NCBI RefSeq assembly: GCF_029193815.1
Contig: NZ_JARFVC010000027.1
Span: 1 to 52,338 of the forward strand
Source: Cytobacillus sp. S13-E01
GTDB lineage: Bacteria; Bacillota; Bacilli; Bacillales; Bacillaceae_L
Direction of reading: 5' to 3'
DNA: 52,338 bases
Below, in pieces: positions 35,659-45,060 of the stretch; position 1 is the stretch's first letter, and the number at the start of each line of letters is the position of its first letter. The translations under genes were made by a program, and so were the position numbers. The notes under the pieces were generated by a model. That model did no database searches, was not told the origin of the DNA, and worked only from the letters and a program-made list of their open reading frames with translations.

Positions 35659-37209
35659 ATGAAAATACTTATAGCAGAAAGGGATGGACTTGAACGAAAG
35701 GGGATAAAGTGGTTATTATTATCAAACCAGGTTTTAATAACGCAGTTAAAAGAAACGGATAATGAAGAGGAGTGTTTTGACCTCCTTATCGATTGGAAGC
35801 CAGATGTTGTAATCATAGAACTTGAGATGTTTACCAATTCTCGAAAAAAATTAACGAATTTACTGCGGGAACTGGAGATAAAGACAATTGTTCATACGAA
35901 TCATAAAACCTTTGAGGCAGCTGAGCAGTCGTTAAAGATGAAAGCAGAGGCTTTGTTTATAAAACCTTATGAAACAAGTGAGTGGTTACATACGGTTAAA
36001 AAAGTAGTTATAACCACACAAAAAAAGCCAAGCGGAGACAGAGAATCTTTTATCCATCACGGATGGGCGTATGACCTTTTATTTGGAAGGGTATTCAATA
36101 ATCCACTTATTTTAGAGGAGGTTCAAACATGGGGGTATCAACAAATCCCTACACTTGTTGTCGCACTTAGCCCTGATAAGTCGAATAAAGAACAAGTTGA
36201 CCTAACTAAGCTAGTCCATCTTATCAATACAGAGTTTCAACCCTACCACCCCTTTGTGCTAACCGTTCAAGATCATCTCGTCCTATTGTTTAGTGTAGAG
36301 TTTTTGCCTTCCAATCAAGAACCAATTCATTCATTGAAACGGATATTAGTGTACTTCTGCCAAATGATGGGGACTAAAAATGATTTATCCTTTTCAGCAA
36401 GCATTGGAAAATGGTACGACAATCCGAAGTTGGTGCATCAATCGTACTGGGAAGCAAAACGTGCCCTGTTACGCCGTTTTTACTTTGGAGGGAACCATGT
36501 ATTTCCTCCAATTGAAAACTTGGTCTTAACCGAAATCGATCCGTTTCTTTCGCCTAATGAAAGCGATGAATTTATGACGCATTTACGAAACATCAATCGT
36601 GAGATGCTGAAGAAATGGCTTTATAATCACGCAAATAACTCTCCGATAACGGAAGAAAGTTTCCCCGATTCGGAAATCGTCCGCATTCGATTAACAAATA
36701 TCTTGTCTCATATAAGACGCTTCATGCTGGAAAAAGTATATCTACTTAAAGAAGAACCTCTTTATAAGCAATTATTTGACGATATTTTATACGGCGAAGT
36801 GTTATTTGATATTGTTCACAACATGCTGTTATTTTGTTACCGATTATGCGACCAGGTTGAAAAAGAGGAATTTACTTATAATTCTATTCTTATAAAAAAA
36901 GCGATTCAATATATAAATGAACATTATTCCACCCCGATTACTCTTGAGGAAATTTCAGCTTATGTAAATCGAAATAACCAGTATTTTAGTTCTATGTTTA
37001 AAAAGCAGATGGGGTGTACATATACGGAATATTTACAAATGAAGCGAATTAAAGAAGCACAATCGCTGCTAAAAGGGTCAACAATGACGATTTCAGAAAT
37101 AGCCGAACAGGTTGGTTTCACAGACCCGAGCTATTTTAGTAGAGTCTTTAAAAAGATAATGGGATATTCGCCTAGGCTTTGGAAAACTAATAATTATCCA
37201 GATATCTAA
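35659..37209 (+). CDS. AraC/YesN-type regulator with pseudo-receiver
   Basis: 516-aa regulator. The N-terminal 110 residues have a CheY-like fold pattern: acidic start ILIAERDG, conserved Lys in 'AEALFIKPYET'. The usual phosphoacceptor Asp is Glu54 in VVIIELEM. A long middle region (about 130-400) resembles the sensory part of YesN-type regulators. The C-terminal AraC domain holds two helix-turn-helices: 'PITLEEISAYVNRNNQYFSS' and 'MTISEIAEQVGFTDPSYFSR'. No sensor kinase gene is adjacent. Glu54 may mimic phosphorylation, making output independent of a kinase. It precedes a flavin reductase and a YjiH gene, likely targets. GGAGGC precedes the ATG. Confidence 0.9.
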   Translation: MKILIAERDGLERKGIKWLLLSNQVLITQLKETDNEEECFDLLIDWKPDVVIIELEMFTNSRKKLTNLLRELEIKTIVHTNHKTFEAAEQSLKMKAEALFIKPYETSEWLHTVKKVVITTQKKPSGDRESFIHHGWAYDLLFGRVFNNPLILEEVQTWGYQQIPTLVVALSPDKSNKEQVDLTKLVHLINTEFQPYHPFVLTVQDHLVLLFSVEFLPSNQEPIHSLKRILVYFCQMMGTKNDLSFSASIGKWYDNPKLVHQSYWEAKRALLRRFYFGGNHVFPPIENLVLTEIDPFLSPNESDEFMTHLRNINREMLKKWLYNHANNSPITEESFPDSEIVRIRLTNILSHIRRFMLEKVYLLKEEPLYKQLFDDILYGEVLFDIVHNMLLFCYRLCDQVEKEEFTYNSILIKKAIQYINEHYSTPITLEEISAYVNRNNQYFSSMFKKQMGCTYTEYLQMKRIKEAQSLLKGSTMTISEIAEQVGFTDPSYFSRVFKKIMGYSPRLWKTNNYPDI

Positions 37210-37238
37210 AATTTATCCATATAACGTGGATGAATTTT
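37208..37238 (+). terminator. Terminator after the AraC-type regulator
   Basis: Stem AAAATTTATCCA/TGGATgAATTTT, then ACTTTTTATC on the plus strand, directly at the end of the regulator gene. Confidence 0.6.
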
Positions 37239-37395
37239 ACTTTTTATCATCAAGTTATTTTTATGTTTTCATAAAATTCTAAATATTATCCATAGAATTA
37301 TGCAACACAGAAAGGTAGGATTAATCTAACGAGTAAAGAAAACGTTTACAACTCGATTTGTGAAAAACATATTATACATTTAGGAGGAATATTAA

Positions 37396-38055
37396 ATGAA
37401 GTATTCACCAAAGAAAGGTCAGCAACACGGCTTACCATATGATCCCTTCAAAAGTAGTACTATACCACGCCCTATCGGCTGGCTTTCCACCAGATCTAAA
37501 GATGGAGTAGATAACCTTGCACCATACAGCCAATATCAAAATCTTACCTGGGATCCACCAATGGTTATGTTTGCGGCAAATCAATCTGTATTAGGCGGAC
37601 GAAAGGATACAGTTCGAAACGTGGAGGAAACAGGTTGGTTTGTTTGGAACATGGCTACTTGGGATTTACGCGAAGCAGTAAATATTTCCGCAAAGGCGTC
37701 TACAGCGGATGTTGATGAATTTGAGGCTGCGGGTGTAACGAAGAAAAGCTGCATTGAAGCTCCTGTCTCACGTGTTGCCGAATCACCTGTTCAATTTGAA
37801 TGTGAGTATGTTCAGACCATTAGAATACCAACTGGTAACGAGGTTTCCACAGTTGATATTGTTATCGGACGAGTAGCTCATGTTCATATCGCAGATGACA
37901 TCATTTTGCCTAGTGGGAAACTTGATATATTGAAAATTAAACCGATAGCCCGCCTTGGGTATTATGATTATACTGTTATCAACGAAATTTTTGAAATGAA
38001 GGCGCCATCTGCTACAAAAGAAGAGTTAGCTGGCCTTGAGGGAAGAAATGTATAA
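37396..38055 (+). CDS. Flavin reductase-like domain protein
   Basis: 219-aa FMN-binding split-barrel protein (flavin reductase-like family). The N-terminal 'DPFKSSTIPRPIGWLSTRS' is the recognisable flavin-binding start, followed by NLAPYSQYQNLTWDPP and the central 'FVWNMATWDLREAVNISA' region. These proteins bind FMN and act as flavin reductases, or as partners of monooxygenases. AGGAGG lies before the ATG, and the gene follows the AraC-type regulator, separated by a terminator, so it has its own promoter. Confidence 0.88.
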   Translation: MKYSPKKGQQHGLPYDPFKSSTIPRPIGWLSTRSKDGVDNLAPYSQYQNLTWDPPMVMFAANQSVLGGRKDTVRNVEETGWFVWNMATWDLREAVNISAKASTADVDEFEAAGVTKKSCIEAPVSRVAESPVQFECEYVQTIRIPTGNEVSTVDIVIGRVAHVHIADDIILPSGKLDILKIKPIARLGYYDYTVINEIFEMKAPSATKEELAGLEGRNV

Positions 38056-38087
38056 TGACAGTTTGAGAGCCCTTTGATTTTGAATAC

Positions 38088-38143
38088 AAAAGACTTTTGA
38101 GACTATGTACGGTAATTGAATCAAACATACCTCAATGTCTTTT
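38088..38143 (+). terminator. Long hairpin terminator
   Basis: AAAAGAC-tttTGAG-aCTATGT pairs with ACATA-cCTCA-atGTCTTTT across a loop of about 17 bases, a bulged stem about 32 bp after the flavin reductase gene. The stem ends in a T-tract, TTTTATC. Confidence 0.55.
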
Positions 38144-38241
38144 ATCTCATGAATCTGATTTAAAGATTTCTTTTTTATCGGAATAAATTTTTGGGTATTT
38201 AGAAATTTTCATTTTTTATAAAAAAGGGAGGAATTCATACT

Positions 38242-39591
38242 GTGCTAAATCCTCAAACAACAAAAGCAGAAGAAAAAACTATGCCTCAAGAACCAATAGT
38301 GAACAGTATTTCCAATGTCTTAAAATTCATTGGTTTTAGTTTAATTGGTATTTTTGTTTTTTTTGTCCCGATTACTGTTAATGGAACTTCATCTATTCCT
38401 CTTGATCACACAGTTACTTGGATAAATACAACCTTTCCATCTCTTACACCGATATACGCTTTACTTCTTATTTTAGGGGGAGTAATCTATCCATTTATAA
38501 CGAAAACGTGGAATCAAAATATTTTTAATATCGTTTTCTCATTGTTAAAGATTGTGGGTTTGGCAGTTGGGTTAATCATATATTTAAAACTAGGCCCAGA
38601 TTGGTTAATGAATGAATATGTTGGACCCTTTCTATTTGATTTACTAGTAGTGCCCGTAGGTATAATGGTTCCACTAGGTGGGGTCTTTTTATCCTTACTA
38701 ATAGGTTATGGTCTTTTTGAGTTTATTGGTGTACTTTTTCAACGAGTCATGAAGCCAATATGGAAGACTCCAGGTCGTTCAGCAGTAAATGCTATGGCGT
38801 CATTTGTTGCAAGTTTTGCTGTCGGTATATTAATTACGAATCGAGAATTTAAAGAGGGTAAATACACAATAAAACAGGCTGTTATTATCGCAACTGGATT
38901 TTCAACTGTAACCGTTTCCTTTATGGTTATTGTTGCTAAAACGTTGGATCTCATGAGTATATGGAATTTGTATTTTGCAGTAACGGCGTTTGTAACGTTT
39001 CTTGTAACGGCTATTACAGTACGAATTTGGCCAATAAGCAAGATACCTGATGAATACTATAATGGAATGGAAGGCGAGCCAGAAAAGGTTATCAAGAACA
39101 ACTATTTACAGAATGCTTGGAAAGAAGCAATGGAAGCTTCTAATAATGCACCAAACCTTGGAAAAAATATCTGGGTGAATTTACGTGATGGTATAATTAT
39201 GACAATGAATATTTTACCCACTATTTTATCTATTGGCTTAATTGGTATTCTACTCGCCGAATATACACCTATTTTTGATTATATAGGTTATATTTTCTAT
39301 CCATTTACAGCATTATTACAATTGCCAGATGCATTCCTAACAGCTAAAGCAGCTGCGATTGGAGTTACTGAAATGTTTCTTCCAGCATTATTAGTAGTTG
39401 AAGCAGCACTTGTTACGAAATTTGTTATTGCAGTCGTTTGTGTCTCATCAATTTTGTTCTTCTCAGCGAGTATTCCTTGTATTTTGGCCACAGAGATTAA
39501 AATTAGTATTCCTAAACTTATTGTTATTTGGATAGAACGTACAATTTTAAGTTTAATTATTGTAACACCACTAGCCTATCTATTATTATGA
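38242..39591 (+). CDS. YjiH family membrane protein (Gate domain)
   Basis: 449-aa polytopic protein resembling YjiH, with two Gate/nucleoside-recognition-like halves. About eleven hydrophobic helices are seen. Conserved segments include 'PIWKTPGRSAVNAMASFVAS', 'GVTEMFLPALLVVEAALVTK' and a C-terminal 'FFSASIPCILATEIKISIPK'. Substrates are unknown; related proteins transport nucleosides or small metabolites. It begins with GTG, after GGGAGG at good spacing. It lies downstream of a flavin reductase and an AraC-type regulator and is closed by a strong terminator. Confidence 0.85.
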   Translation: MLNPQTTKAEEKTMPQEPIVNSISNVLKFIGFSLIGIFVFFVPITVNGTSSIPLDHTVTWINTTFPSLTPIYALLLILGGVIYPFITKTWNQNIFNIVFSLLKIVGLAVGLIIYLKLGPDWLMNEYVGPFLFDLLVVPVGIMVPLGGVFLSLLIGYGLFEFIGVLFQRVMKPIWKTPGRSAVNAMASFVASFAVGILITNREFKEGKYTIKQAVIIATGFSTVTVSFMVIVAKTLDLMSIWNLYFAVTAFVTFLVTAITVRIWPISKIPDEYYNGMEGEPEKVIKNNYLQNAWKEAMEASNNAPNLGKNIWVNLRDGIIMTMNILPTILSIGLIGILLAEYTPIFDYIGYIFYPFTALLQLPDAFLTAKAAAIGVTEMFLPALLVVEAALVTKFVIAVVCVSSILFFSASIPCILATEIKISIPKLIVIWIERTILSLIIVTPLAYLLL

Positions 39592-39901
39592 GCGTTCACT
39601 GTAATACCTAAAAGTCATCGTGACTCCTCGGGGTTGGTCGGAATTCGCTGAATAATAAAGAAAAAAGGCCAGTCTACTCAGTGACTGGCCTTTTATGGAA
39701 TATATCCAAAGGTTGGAGCTGTTTTGGTTTGGTTCCTGCACCTAATTAAGCGACTTTTCCATTTAACATTGCAACACTTCGTCACTTTTTCATTCTTTGT
39801 TTTGTAAAATGAAGGACAAAACCCACTCCAGGAACCTTCAAAACTTCCTTCTCCACAGTATTTGATAGGAATCCCTTCAAATTATTCAAAAAAAGCTGCC
39901 T
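39592..39901. other. Intergenic region between yjiH-like gene and rlmH
   Basis: Contains the terminator at 39663-39694 and no recognisable gene. Confidence 0.5.
39663..39694. terminator. Bidirectional terminator
   Basis: Perfect 12-bp stem AAAAGGCCAGTC/GACTGGCCTTTT with an 8-nt loop, about 70 bp after the yjiH-like gene. Confidence 0.85.
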
Positions 39902-40381
39902 CTATTTATGGTACGGTTCTCCCCGATTAATCTTAAACGCCCTATATACCTGCTCAAGTAAAATTAATCGCATTAGCTGGTGTGGAAAAGTCATTTTCGA
40001 AAATGATAGAGTGTCATTTGAGCGCTTCATGATTTCTTTGCTTAGTCCAAGAGATCCACCGATTACAAAGGCTATTTTACTTTTGCCGTAGGTCGCTAAT
40101 TTATCTAAGTCGCCTGCAAGCTGCTCCGATGATTTCATTTTTCCATCAATTGCGAGTGCAATGACATGCGTGTCGTCAGTGATTTTACTGAGGATTCTCT
40201 CCCCCTCTTTTTGCTTAATTTGCTCCATTTCGACCTCACTTAAGTTTTCTGGCGCTTTTTCATCTGGCATTTCAATGATATCTATCTTTGCGTATGGTGT
40301 TAATCGCTTTAAATATTCATTAATTCCCTGTGACAAATACTTTTCTTTTAATTTACCAATTGTAAAAATTGAGATATTCAC
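39902..40381 (-). CDS. rlmH: 23S rRNA pseudouridine-1915 N3-methyltransferase
   Basis: SPOUT-class methyltransferase modifying pseudouridine 1915 in 23S rRNA helix 69. It is 159 aa with this start, the typical length. Motifs: '[20 protein letters not shown]', [18 protein letters not shown], and the C-terminal '[20 protein letters not shown]'. A GTG at 40381 is preferred over the frame opening at 40393 because it gives the normal length and has GGGGGAG in front. Its position near the wal operon matches other Bacillales. Confidence 0.96.
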   Translation of the reverse strand: MNISIFTIGKLKEKYLSQGINEYLKRLTPYAKIDIIEMPDEKAPENLSEVEMEQIKQKEGERILSKITDDTHVIALAIDGKMKSSEQLAGDLDKLATYGKSKIAFVIGGSLGLSKEIMKRSNDTLSFSKMTFPHQLMRLILLEQVYRAFKINRGEPYHK

Positions 40382-40463
40382 ATACTCCCCCACTTTATAA
40401 ACAAGTTATACACAAAAGTTATACACATATCCACAGTCTACATCCACATCTTGTATGAGAATA

Positions 40464-40619
40464 TTAGTTCCCTACAAAATATGTCGCCTTGTTTTGACAA
40501 AATTCACACTTTGTGGATAACTTCTCTTCTTCTGTTAACAACTTCATTTCTGGCGGTAGTTCATATTTATCAACGTACATGTCTAAGGCAAGCTCTATAT
40601 GGTCTTCACAACATTTCAT
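40464..40619 (-). CDS. yyzF: CxxH/CxxC small protein, YyzF family
   Basis: 51-aa protein reading MKCCEDHIELALDMYVDKYE, then a short acidic region and a CEFCQNKATYF C-terminus. The CC-x2-H at the N-terminus and C-x2-C near the end fit a small zinc-binding protein, the YyzF/BA_5709 type found beside htrC and walJ in Bacillales. GGAGGATAG precedes the ATG at 40619. It lies between rlmH and htrC on the same strand. Function is unknown; regulatory zinc binding is an inference. Confidence 0.85.
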   Translation of the reverse strand: MKCCEDHIELALDMYVDKYELPPEMKLLTEEEKLSTKCEFCQNKATYFVGN

Positions 40620-40757
40620 GATTTCTATCCTCCAATTTATTAACTGTGGAAAAGTTCTAATTCTCTGTTAACAATTTCATAATACCTATAACTTCCGACA
40701 AATTCAAACAAGTTTTTTATCCACAATACAAAAGATACTTTATACAGAAATATAAAA

Positions 40758-40792
40758 AGAACAGAGGATTATTGTTACTTTCCCCTGTTCTT
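40758..40792 (-). terminator. Terminator of the wal operon
   Basis: Stem AAGAACAGgGGa/tCCtCTGTTCTT with an 11-13-nt loop. On the minus strand it is followed by TTTTTATATTTC, seven bases after the htrC stop. Confidence 0.85.
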
Positions 40793-40798
40793 CAATCC

Positions 40799-42028
40799 TT
40801 ATAATGATTCTTTTGCTAATTTCATATTTACAGTTTGAATTTTTCCTTCACGGTAGAATTTCACTTCCATTGTATCACCAATTGACTTGTTATATAGATG
40901 TTGACGAAGCTCGAGAACATCGGATACTTTATTTCCATCTAACTCGACAATAACATCATATAGTTTTAAACCTGCTTGGGCAGCTGGTGAAACAGGTACA
41001 ATTTCTATAATGGCAATACCTTCTGTTACATCAGTTGGAAGACGAAGTGTTTCTTGCTTATGATAATTTGAGACCTCACTAAGCGATTTTAAGCCTACTC
41101 CCATGTATGGCCGGCGAACTTCACCATACTTCTCTAAGTCGGCGATAATTGGTGAAACAATGTTTGTAGGTATGGAAAGACCAATGCCTTCTACTGCTTG
41201 TTGAGCAATTTTCATTGAGTTTATCCCAATTACTTGGCCTTCGATATTTACTAATGCTCCACCACTATTACCTGGATTTATTGCAGCATCTGTTTGTAAA
41301 ACCTCAGCATTCCAGTCAGGTATTGAATCCCCATCTAAATCTACTGGTATCGAACGCTTTGTTCCTGAAATAATTCCTTGAGTGACAGAACCAGAAAAAC
41401 GTAAACCTAACGGGTTACCAATGGCCAATACAGGCTCACCAGCACGAACTGTATCAGAATTCCCAAACTCTGCTATCATAGTTACATGTTCTCCATCAAT
41501 CTCTAATACCGCTAAATCTGTTAAAGGATCGCTTCCGACCACTTTTGCTTCCACTCTAGTTCCATCACTTAAACTAACCTCAATTTGGTTGGCTCCATCA
41601 ATGACATGGTGGTTGGTTACAACATAAGCCTTATCTCCAGCTTTCCTATAAACAACACCAGAGCCTGTACCAGCTTCCTGCGTACCACCCTCGGACCAAA
41701 AGCTAGCTTGTTGAATATTAACCACACCAACAACCGCTTCAGATACCTTATCAACAGCATTCGTAACTTCACTCACTACATTGACAGAGACATTCTTTTG
41801 AAAATCTTGATATGTTTGTTCTGTCGTTTGCTGCTGATTCTCTTCTACTTCGTCTGAAAAATCCATGTCATAAGGTAGTAAATCATACTTTGATAGTGCT
41901 GGCATTGAAATAATAATTAGAAAAGCACCTAAAATGGCACCAACTAGGGCTGATAGAAACCAACCACCACGATTACCCTTTTGCTTTCTTTGTCGTAGGT
42001 GTTCATAATCTTGATCGTAATACCCCAT
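40799..42028 (-). CDS. htrC: HtrA-like serine protease (HtrC/YycK)
   Basis: Membrane-anchored trypsin-like protease with a C-terminal PDZ domain, 409 aa. One membrane helix is at about residues 22-46. The catalytic triad is in VVTNHHVIDGA (His), 'DPLTDLAVLEIDG' (Asp) and INPGNSGGALV (Ser). The PDZ domain (about 300-400) contains 'IVPVSPAAQAGLKLYDVIVE'. It degrades or refolds misfolded extracytoplasmic proteins. The ATG at 42028 (MGYYDQDYEH) is preferred to an upstream frame start. It is the last gene of the wal operon. Confidence 0.93.
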   Translation of the reverse strand: MGYYDQDYEHLRQRKQKGNRGGWFLSALVGAILGAFLIIISMPALSKYDLLPYDMDFSDEVEENQQQTTEQTYQDFQKNVSVNVVSEVTNAVDKVSEAVVGVVNIQQASFWSEGGTQEAGTGSGVVYRKAGDKAYVVTNHHVIDGANQIEVSLSDGTRVEAKVVGSDPLTDLAVLEIDGEHVTMIAEFGNSDTVRAGEPVLAIGNPLGLRFSGSVTQGIISGTKRSIPVDLDGDSIPDWNAEVLQTDAAINPGNSGGALVNIEGQVIGINSMKIAQQAVEGIGLSIPTNIVSPIIADLEKYGEVRRPYMGVGLKSLSEVSNYHKQETLRLPTDVTEGIAIIEIVPVSPAAQAGLKLYDVIVELDGNKVSDVLELRQHLYNKSIGDTMEVKFYREGKIQTVNMKLAKESL

Positions 42029-42173
42029 TCTAGTCACCAATCCTTTCGTGAATGAACGACTGTATTTAAATTTGCACAGGGCGTACCATCTAAACAGATG
42101 CCCTGCATTTTATTTATACCAAGAATTACCTGTCACTTCTTAAATTTACCTTAAAACCCTATATTTTTTCAAC

Positions 42174-42968
42174 CTATACATATGCTAATTTTGTTGGAAT
42201 TTTAGGATCTGTATCATATATATCAAAGTTTTCACCCGTGACAAAACCTTTATTCTCTAGCGTTTGGGTAACCGACATCCTAGCTAAATCCTTCATATTA
42301 TTATCTTTGCTTAAATGTGCTAAATAAATTCGTTTTGTTCTTTCTCCTATCATATCTGTTAATGCAAGTGCAGAATCTTCATTGGAAACATGCCCAACAT
42401 CACTTAAAATTCTCCGTTTAATATTCCATGGATAGTGACACATCCGAAGCATTTCAACATCATGATTGCTTTCTATAATAAAAATATCAGCATTACTCGT
42501 AACACCTTTCATGCGGTCACTTATATAGCCCGAATCTGTTAATAGCACGATCTTTTTACCTTCATGATGAAATGCATAAAACATCGGTTCAGCAGCATCA
42601 TGGGACACGCCAAAAGACTCAACCTCTAAATTACCGAAGGTTTGTACAGTATCCATTTTAAAAATAAACTTTTGGTCTAGCGGTATCTCCCCTATATAAC
42701 TCGCCATTGCTGACCATGTTTTTTCATTTGCATAGATTGGTAATTTATATTTTCTTGCAAGTACTCCTAGACCTTTAATATGGTCACTGTGTTCGTGAGT
42801 TACTAGAATACCAGATAGATTTTTAATCTCACACTTAACTTCATTAAAAAGCAATTCCATTTGTTTTCCGCTCAAACCAGCATCAACTAATAAAGAATGC
42901 TTATCCGTTCCTACATAGAAAGCATTTCCAGTGCTCCCACTTGCTAACACACTAAAATGCAAACTCAT
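42174..42968 (-). CDS. walJ: MBL-fold hydrolase WalJ/YycJ
   Basis: 264-aa metallo-beta-lactamase-fold protein. Metal ligands are in the HxHxDH motif ([12 protein letters not shown]), with DAGLSGK before it and further histidines at [31 protein letters not shown] and IYLAHLSK. WalJ homologues act in coordinating replication and cell division and may have nuclease activity. It follows walI by six bases in the conserved wal order. Confidence 0.93.
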   Translation of the reverse strand: MSLHFSVLASGSTGNAFYVGTDKHSLLVDAGLSGKQMELLFNEVKCEIKNLSGILVTHEHSDHIKGLGVLARKYKLPIYANEKTWSAMASYIGEIPLDQKFIFKMDTVQTFGNLEVESFGVSHDAAEPMFYAFHHEGKKIVLLTDSGYISDRMKGVTSNADIFIIESNHDVEMLRMCHYPWNIKRRILSDVGHVSNEDSALALTDMIGERTKRIYLAHLSKDNNMKDLARMSVTQTLENKGFVTGENFDIYDTDPKIPTKLAYV

Positions 42969-42974
42969 AATTAT

Positions 42975-43751
42975 TCACTCCTGTATTTCTATTATTTGAC
43001 CCTCAATTGCATTTACATAATAATCCGTTTTATCATCAACAACAATATGCCAGGTAGGTGTTAAAAATTGAGATTGTGATAAATTCACGAGTGGATAATA
43101 ACCTAGTTCAATTTTAGTAACTTTACTTCCATACTTTAAATAGTCCGTCCTATATAAATATTCTAGGGATTGAATGGCGGAAAGTATCTCCTCATTATCA
43201 TATTCTTCAATCTCCATTAAGAGGGTTTGCATATAGGAAACTATCTCGTTATTATCGTTTAGATAAATGGCTAATAGGCCCCTTGGGTTGTTATAAAACA
43301 CATCATTGTTATATTGTTGAAACAATATGATCGTTTTTGTATCTTCATTATAATCCCAAAACACATATGATTCTCCAGAAATTATTTGATCTTTTAAAAA
43401 TTGATTAAGCTTTGAGGAAAAGTTCGTATCGGTAAACTTAATTGGCTCGGTAAAAGTAGCTCTAAGAATCGTAGGATCTTCAAGGATTATCTCCTGGTTC
43501 TTCAAACGATTTATATCTTCACTTAAAAATATCTTTGACTTCCCACTAATATATGTTCCCTCAACCGGTTGCTTTGGGAGCTCAACATAGGTGATTTCTT
43601 CTGTCTCAAGCTGTTCCTCTATTGATGCTTCCCTGATTAAATCTAACTGACTTAAACTCCTTTTTTCAATAAATTGATAGATTAATACTAAATCTAGGAT
43701 AAGAAAGGTAACGATAAATATGGTCTTTGTCTTACTCCAATCCACTTTCAT
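42975..43751 (-). CDS. walI: WalK regulator WalI (YycI)
   Basis: 258-aa bitopic membrane protein with a short cytoplasmic start (MKVDWSKTK), one helix at about residues 9-27, and an extracytoplasmic YycH/YycI-type domain. With WalH it binds WalK and modulates its kinase activity. It overlaps the end of walH by 20 bases, indicating coupled translation. Sequence similarity is low but position, topology and length fit well. Confidence 0.9.
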   Translation of the reverse strand: MKVDWSKTKTIFIVTFLILDLVLIYQFIEKRSLSQLDLIREASIEEQLETEEITYVELPKQPVEGTYISGKSKIFLSEDINRLKNQEIILEDPTILRATFTEPIKFTDTNFSSKLNQFLKDQIISGESYVFWDYNEDTKTIILFQQYNNDVFYNNPRGLLAIYLNDNNEIVSYMQTLLMEIEEYDNEEILSAIQSLEYLYRTDYLKYGSKVTKIELGYYPLVNLSQSQFLTPTWHIVVDDKTDYYVNAIEGQIIEIQE

Positions 43752-45060
43752 TACCTCCTAGATCATTTTGCTGCGGAAACTCTACCTTTTTCCAACTTCC
43801 ATCATACAGATAGCTCCATATAGGCTCTAGGATCACAACTTTTGATCTTGTTGGATCTTCCTTAAGCTCATAGCCTATCGAAACGTCACCTATCAAATCT
43901 AGGTTTAGATTGGGATTATCTTTTAACGTATTATATACTTCATAGCCTGATGGCAATTTTATTTCAACTATATCAACTGGTAATTCTAATTTTAAAAGTG
44001 GTCGTTGATATCTAGTTACTTCATTCTTTCCCCATACTTGTTCAATTTCAGTAAGACCATTTACATTGAAGATTGGTATATTTTTAAAATATAATCTAAA
44101 GACTGTTTTTTGTTCATACTTATTCCAGCTAAAAAAGCGATATTTATCTGTCCAGCCACTATGATCGTTAATAAAATCTATGCTATCTTGGATAAGGTCT
44201 ACATTTGCCGGACTAATTTCTTCTCTTCCGATTGGATTTACATAACGGATTAGTTTTTTACTTGGATCAACCCTTAATAGCCTGGATCCATCTGTATAAA
44301 CATCACCGTAAGTAAACTCATCCTTTTTCACAAAATTAGGGTTTGTAAAAAGCGCATTTTTAAACATTTCTGGCTCAATAGTATCCGTGTAATATTGTAC
44401 ACGACTTATTGTAGTTGGCTGCTCTGGCAAATATATACTCTTTGTATCTGTAATAATAAAAGCTTTATATTTGGGATACTGTGAAGACAAATGATAGTAG
44501 TTTCGCTCAAACGAACGGACATATTCACCTTTTACTCTTCCTTCATAAATTACTTGATTGTTTTTAGAAATAAAGTGAATAACTCCTTCATTATCTTGAT
44601 TTTCATTAATGTTAAATATGATACGATTAAAAGAAACCTCAGGTAAGTTACGATCATCAATTTGTATAATAGAATCAAATAAGTTTAACGGTATATCATC
44701 TGGAAATTCAACTTCAACACTTCCACTATAAGCTAATTGCCTTATATAATCTTCCTTTGAAATGGTGAGTGATTTATTACGCAGATCATAAAACTCCCAT
44801 TTTTTTATTTCTTTCATTATCTTATTGATTTCAAGTTCATCTACGGTCCCATAATTGACATTGCTCTTATGAAATAAAATTTTCGACGGTTTTATTAAGC
44901 TTGTATTCTCTTTTTTATTACTTATTGGTACATCAATAAAGTAATCTGAGTTCTCAATTTCATCATATTTTGGTGAGTATGTCCAAAGAGTCCATGTTAA
45001 AACAATACTAATGATAACTAAAATAGATAGTACTATTGATTTACCCGCTTCATATTTCAT
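43732..45060 (-). CDS. walH: WalK regulator WalH (YycH)
   Basis: 442-aa bitopic protein: N-terminal membrane helix at about residues 8-27, then a large extracytoplasmic region with repeated beta-rich segments typical of YycH. It works with WalI to control WalK through membrane contacts. The ATG at 45060 follows GAGGATGAG and overlaps the end of walK by four bases. A GTG six bases further up is less likely. Confidence 0.92.
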   Translation of the reverse strand: MKYEAGKSIVLSILVIISIVLTWTLWTYSPKYDEIENSDYFIDVPISNKKENTSLIKPSKILFHKSNVNYGTVDELEINKIMKEIKKWEFYDLRNKSLTISKEDYIRQLAYSGSVEVEFPDDIPLNLFDSIIQIDDRNLPEVSFNRIIFNINENQDNEGVIHFISKNNQVIYEGRVKGEYVRSFERNYYHLSSQYPKYKAFIITDTKSIYLPEQPTTISRVQYYTDTIEPEMFKNALFTNPNFVKKDEFTYGDVYTDGSRLLRVDPSKKLIRYVNPIGREEISPANVDLIQDSIDFINDHSGWTDKYRFFSWNKYEQKTVFRLYFKNIPIFNVNGLTEIEQVWGKNEVTRYQRPLLKLELPVDIVEIKLPSGYEVYNTLKDNPNLNLDLIGDVSIGYELKEDPTRSKVVILEPIWSYLYDGSWKKVEFPQQNDLGGNESGLE

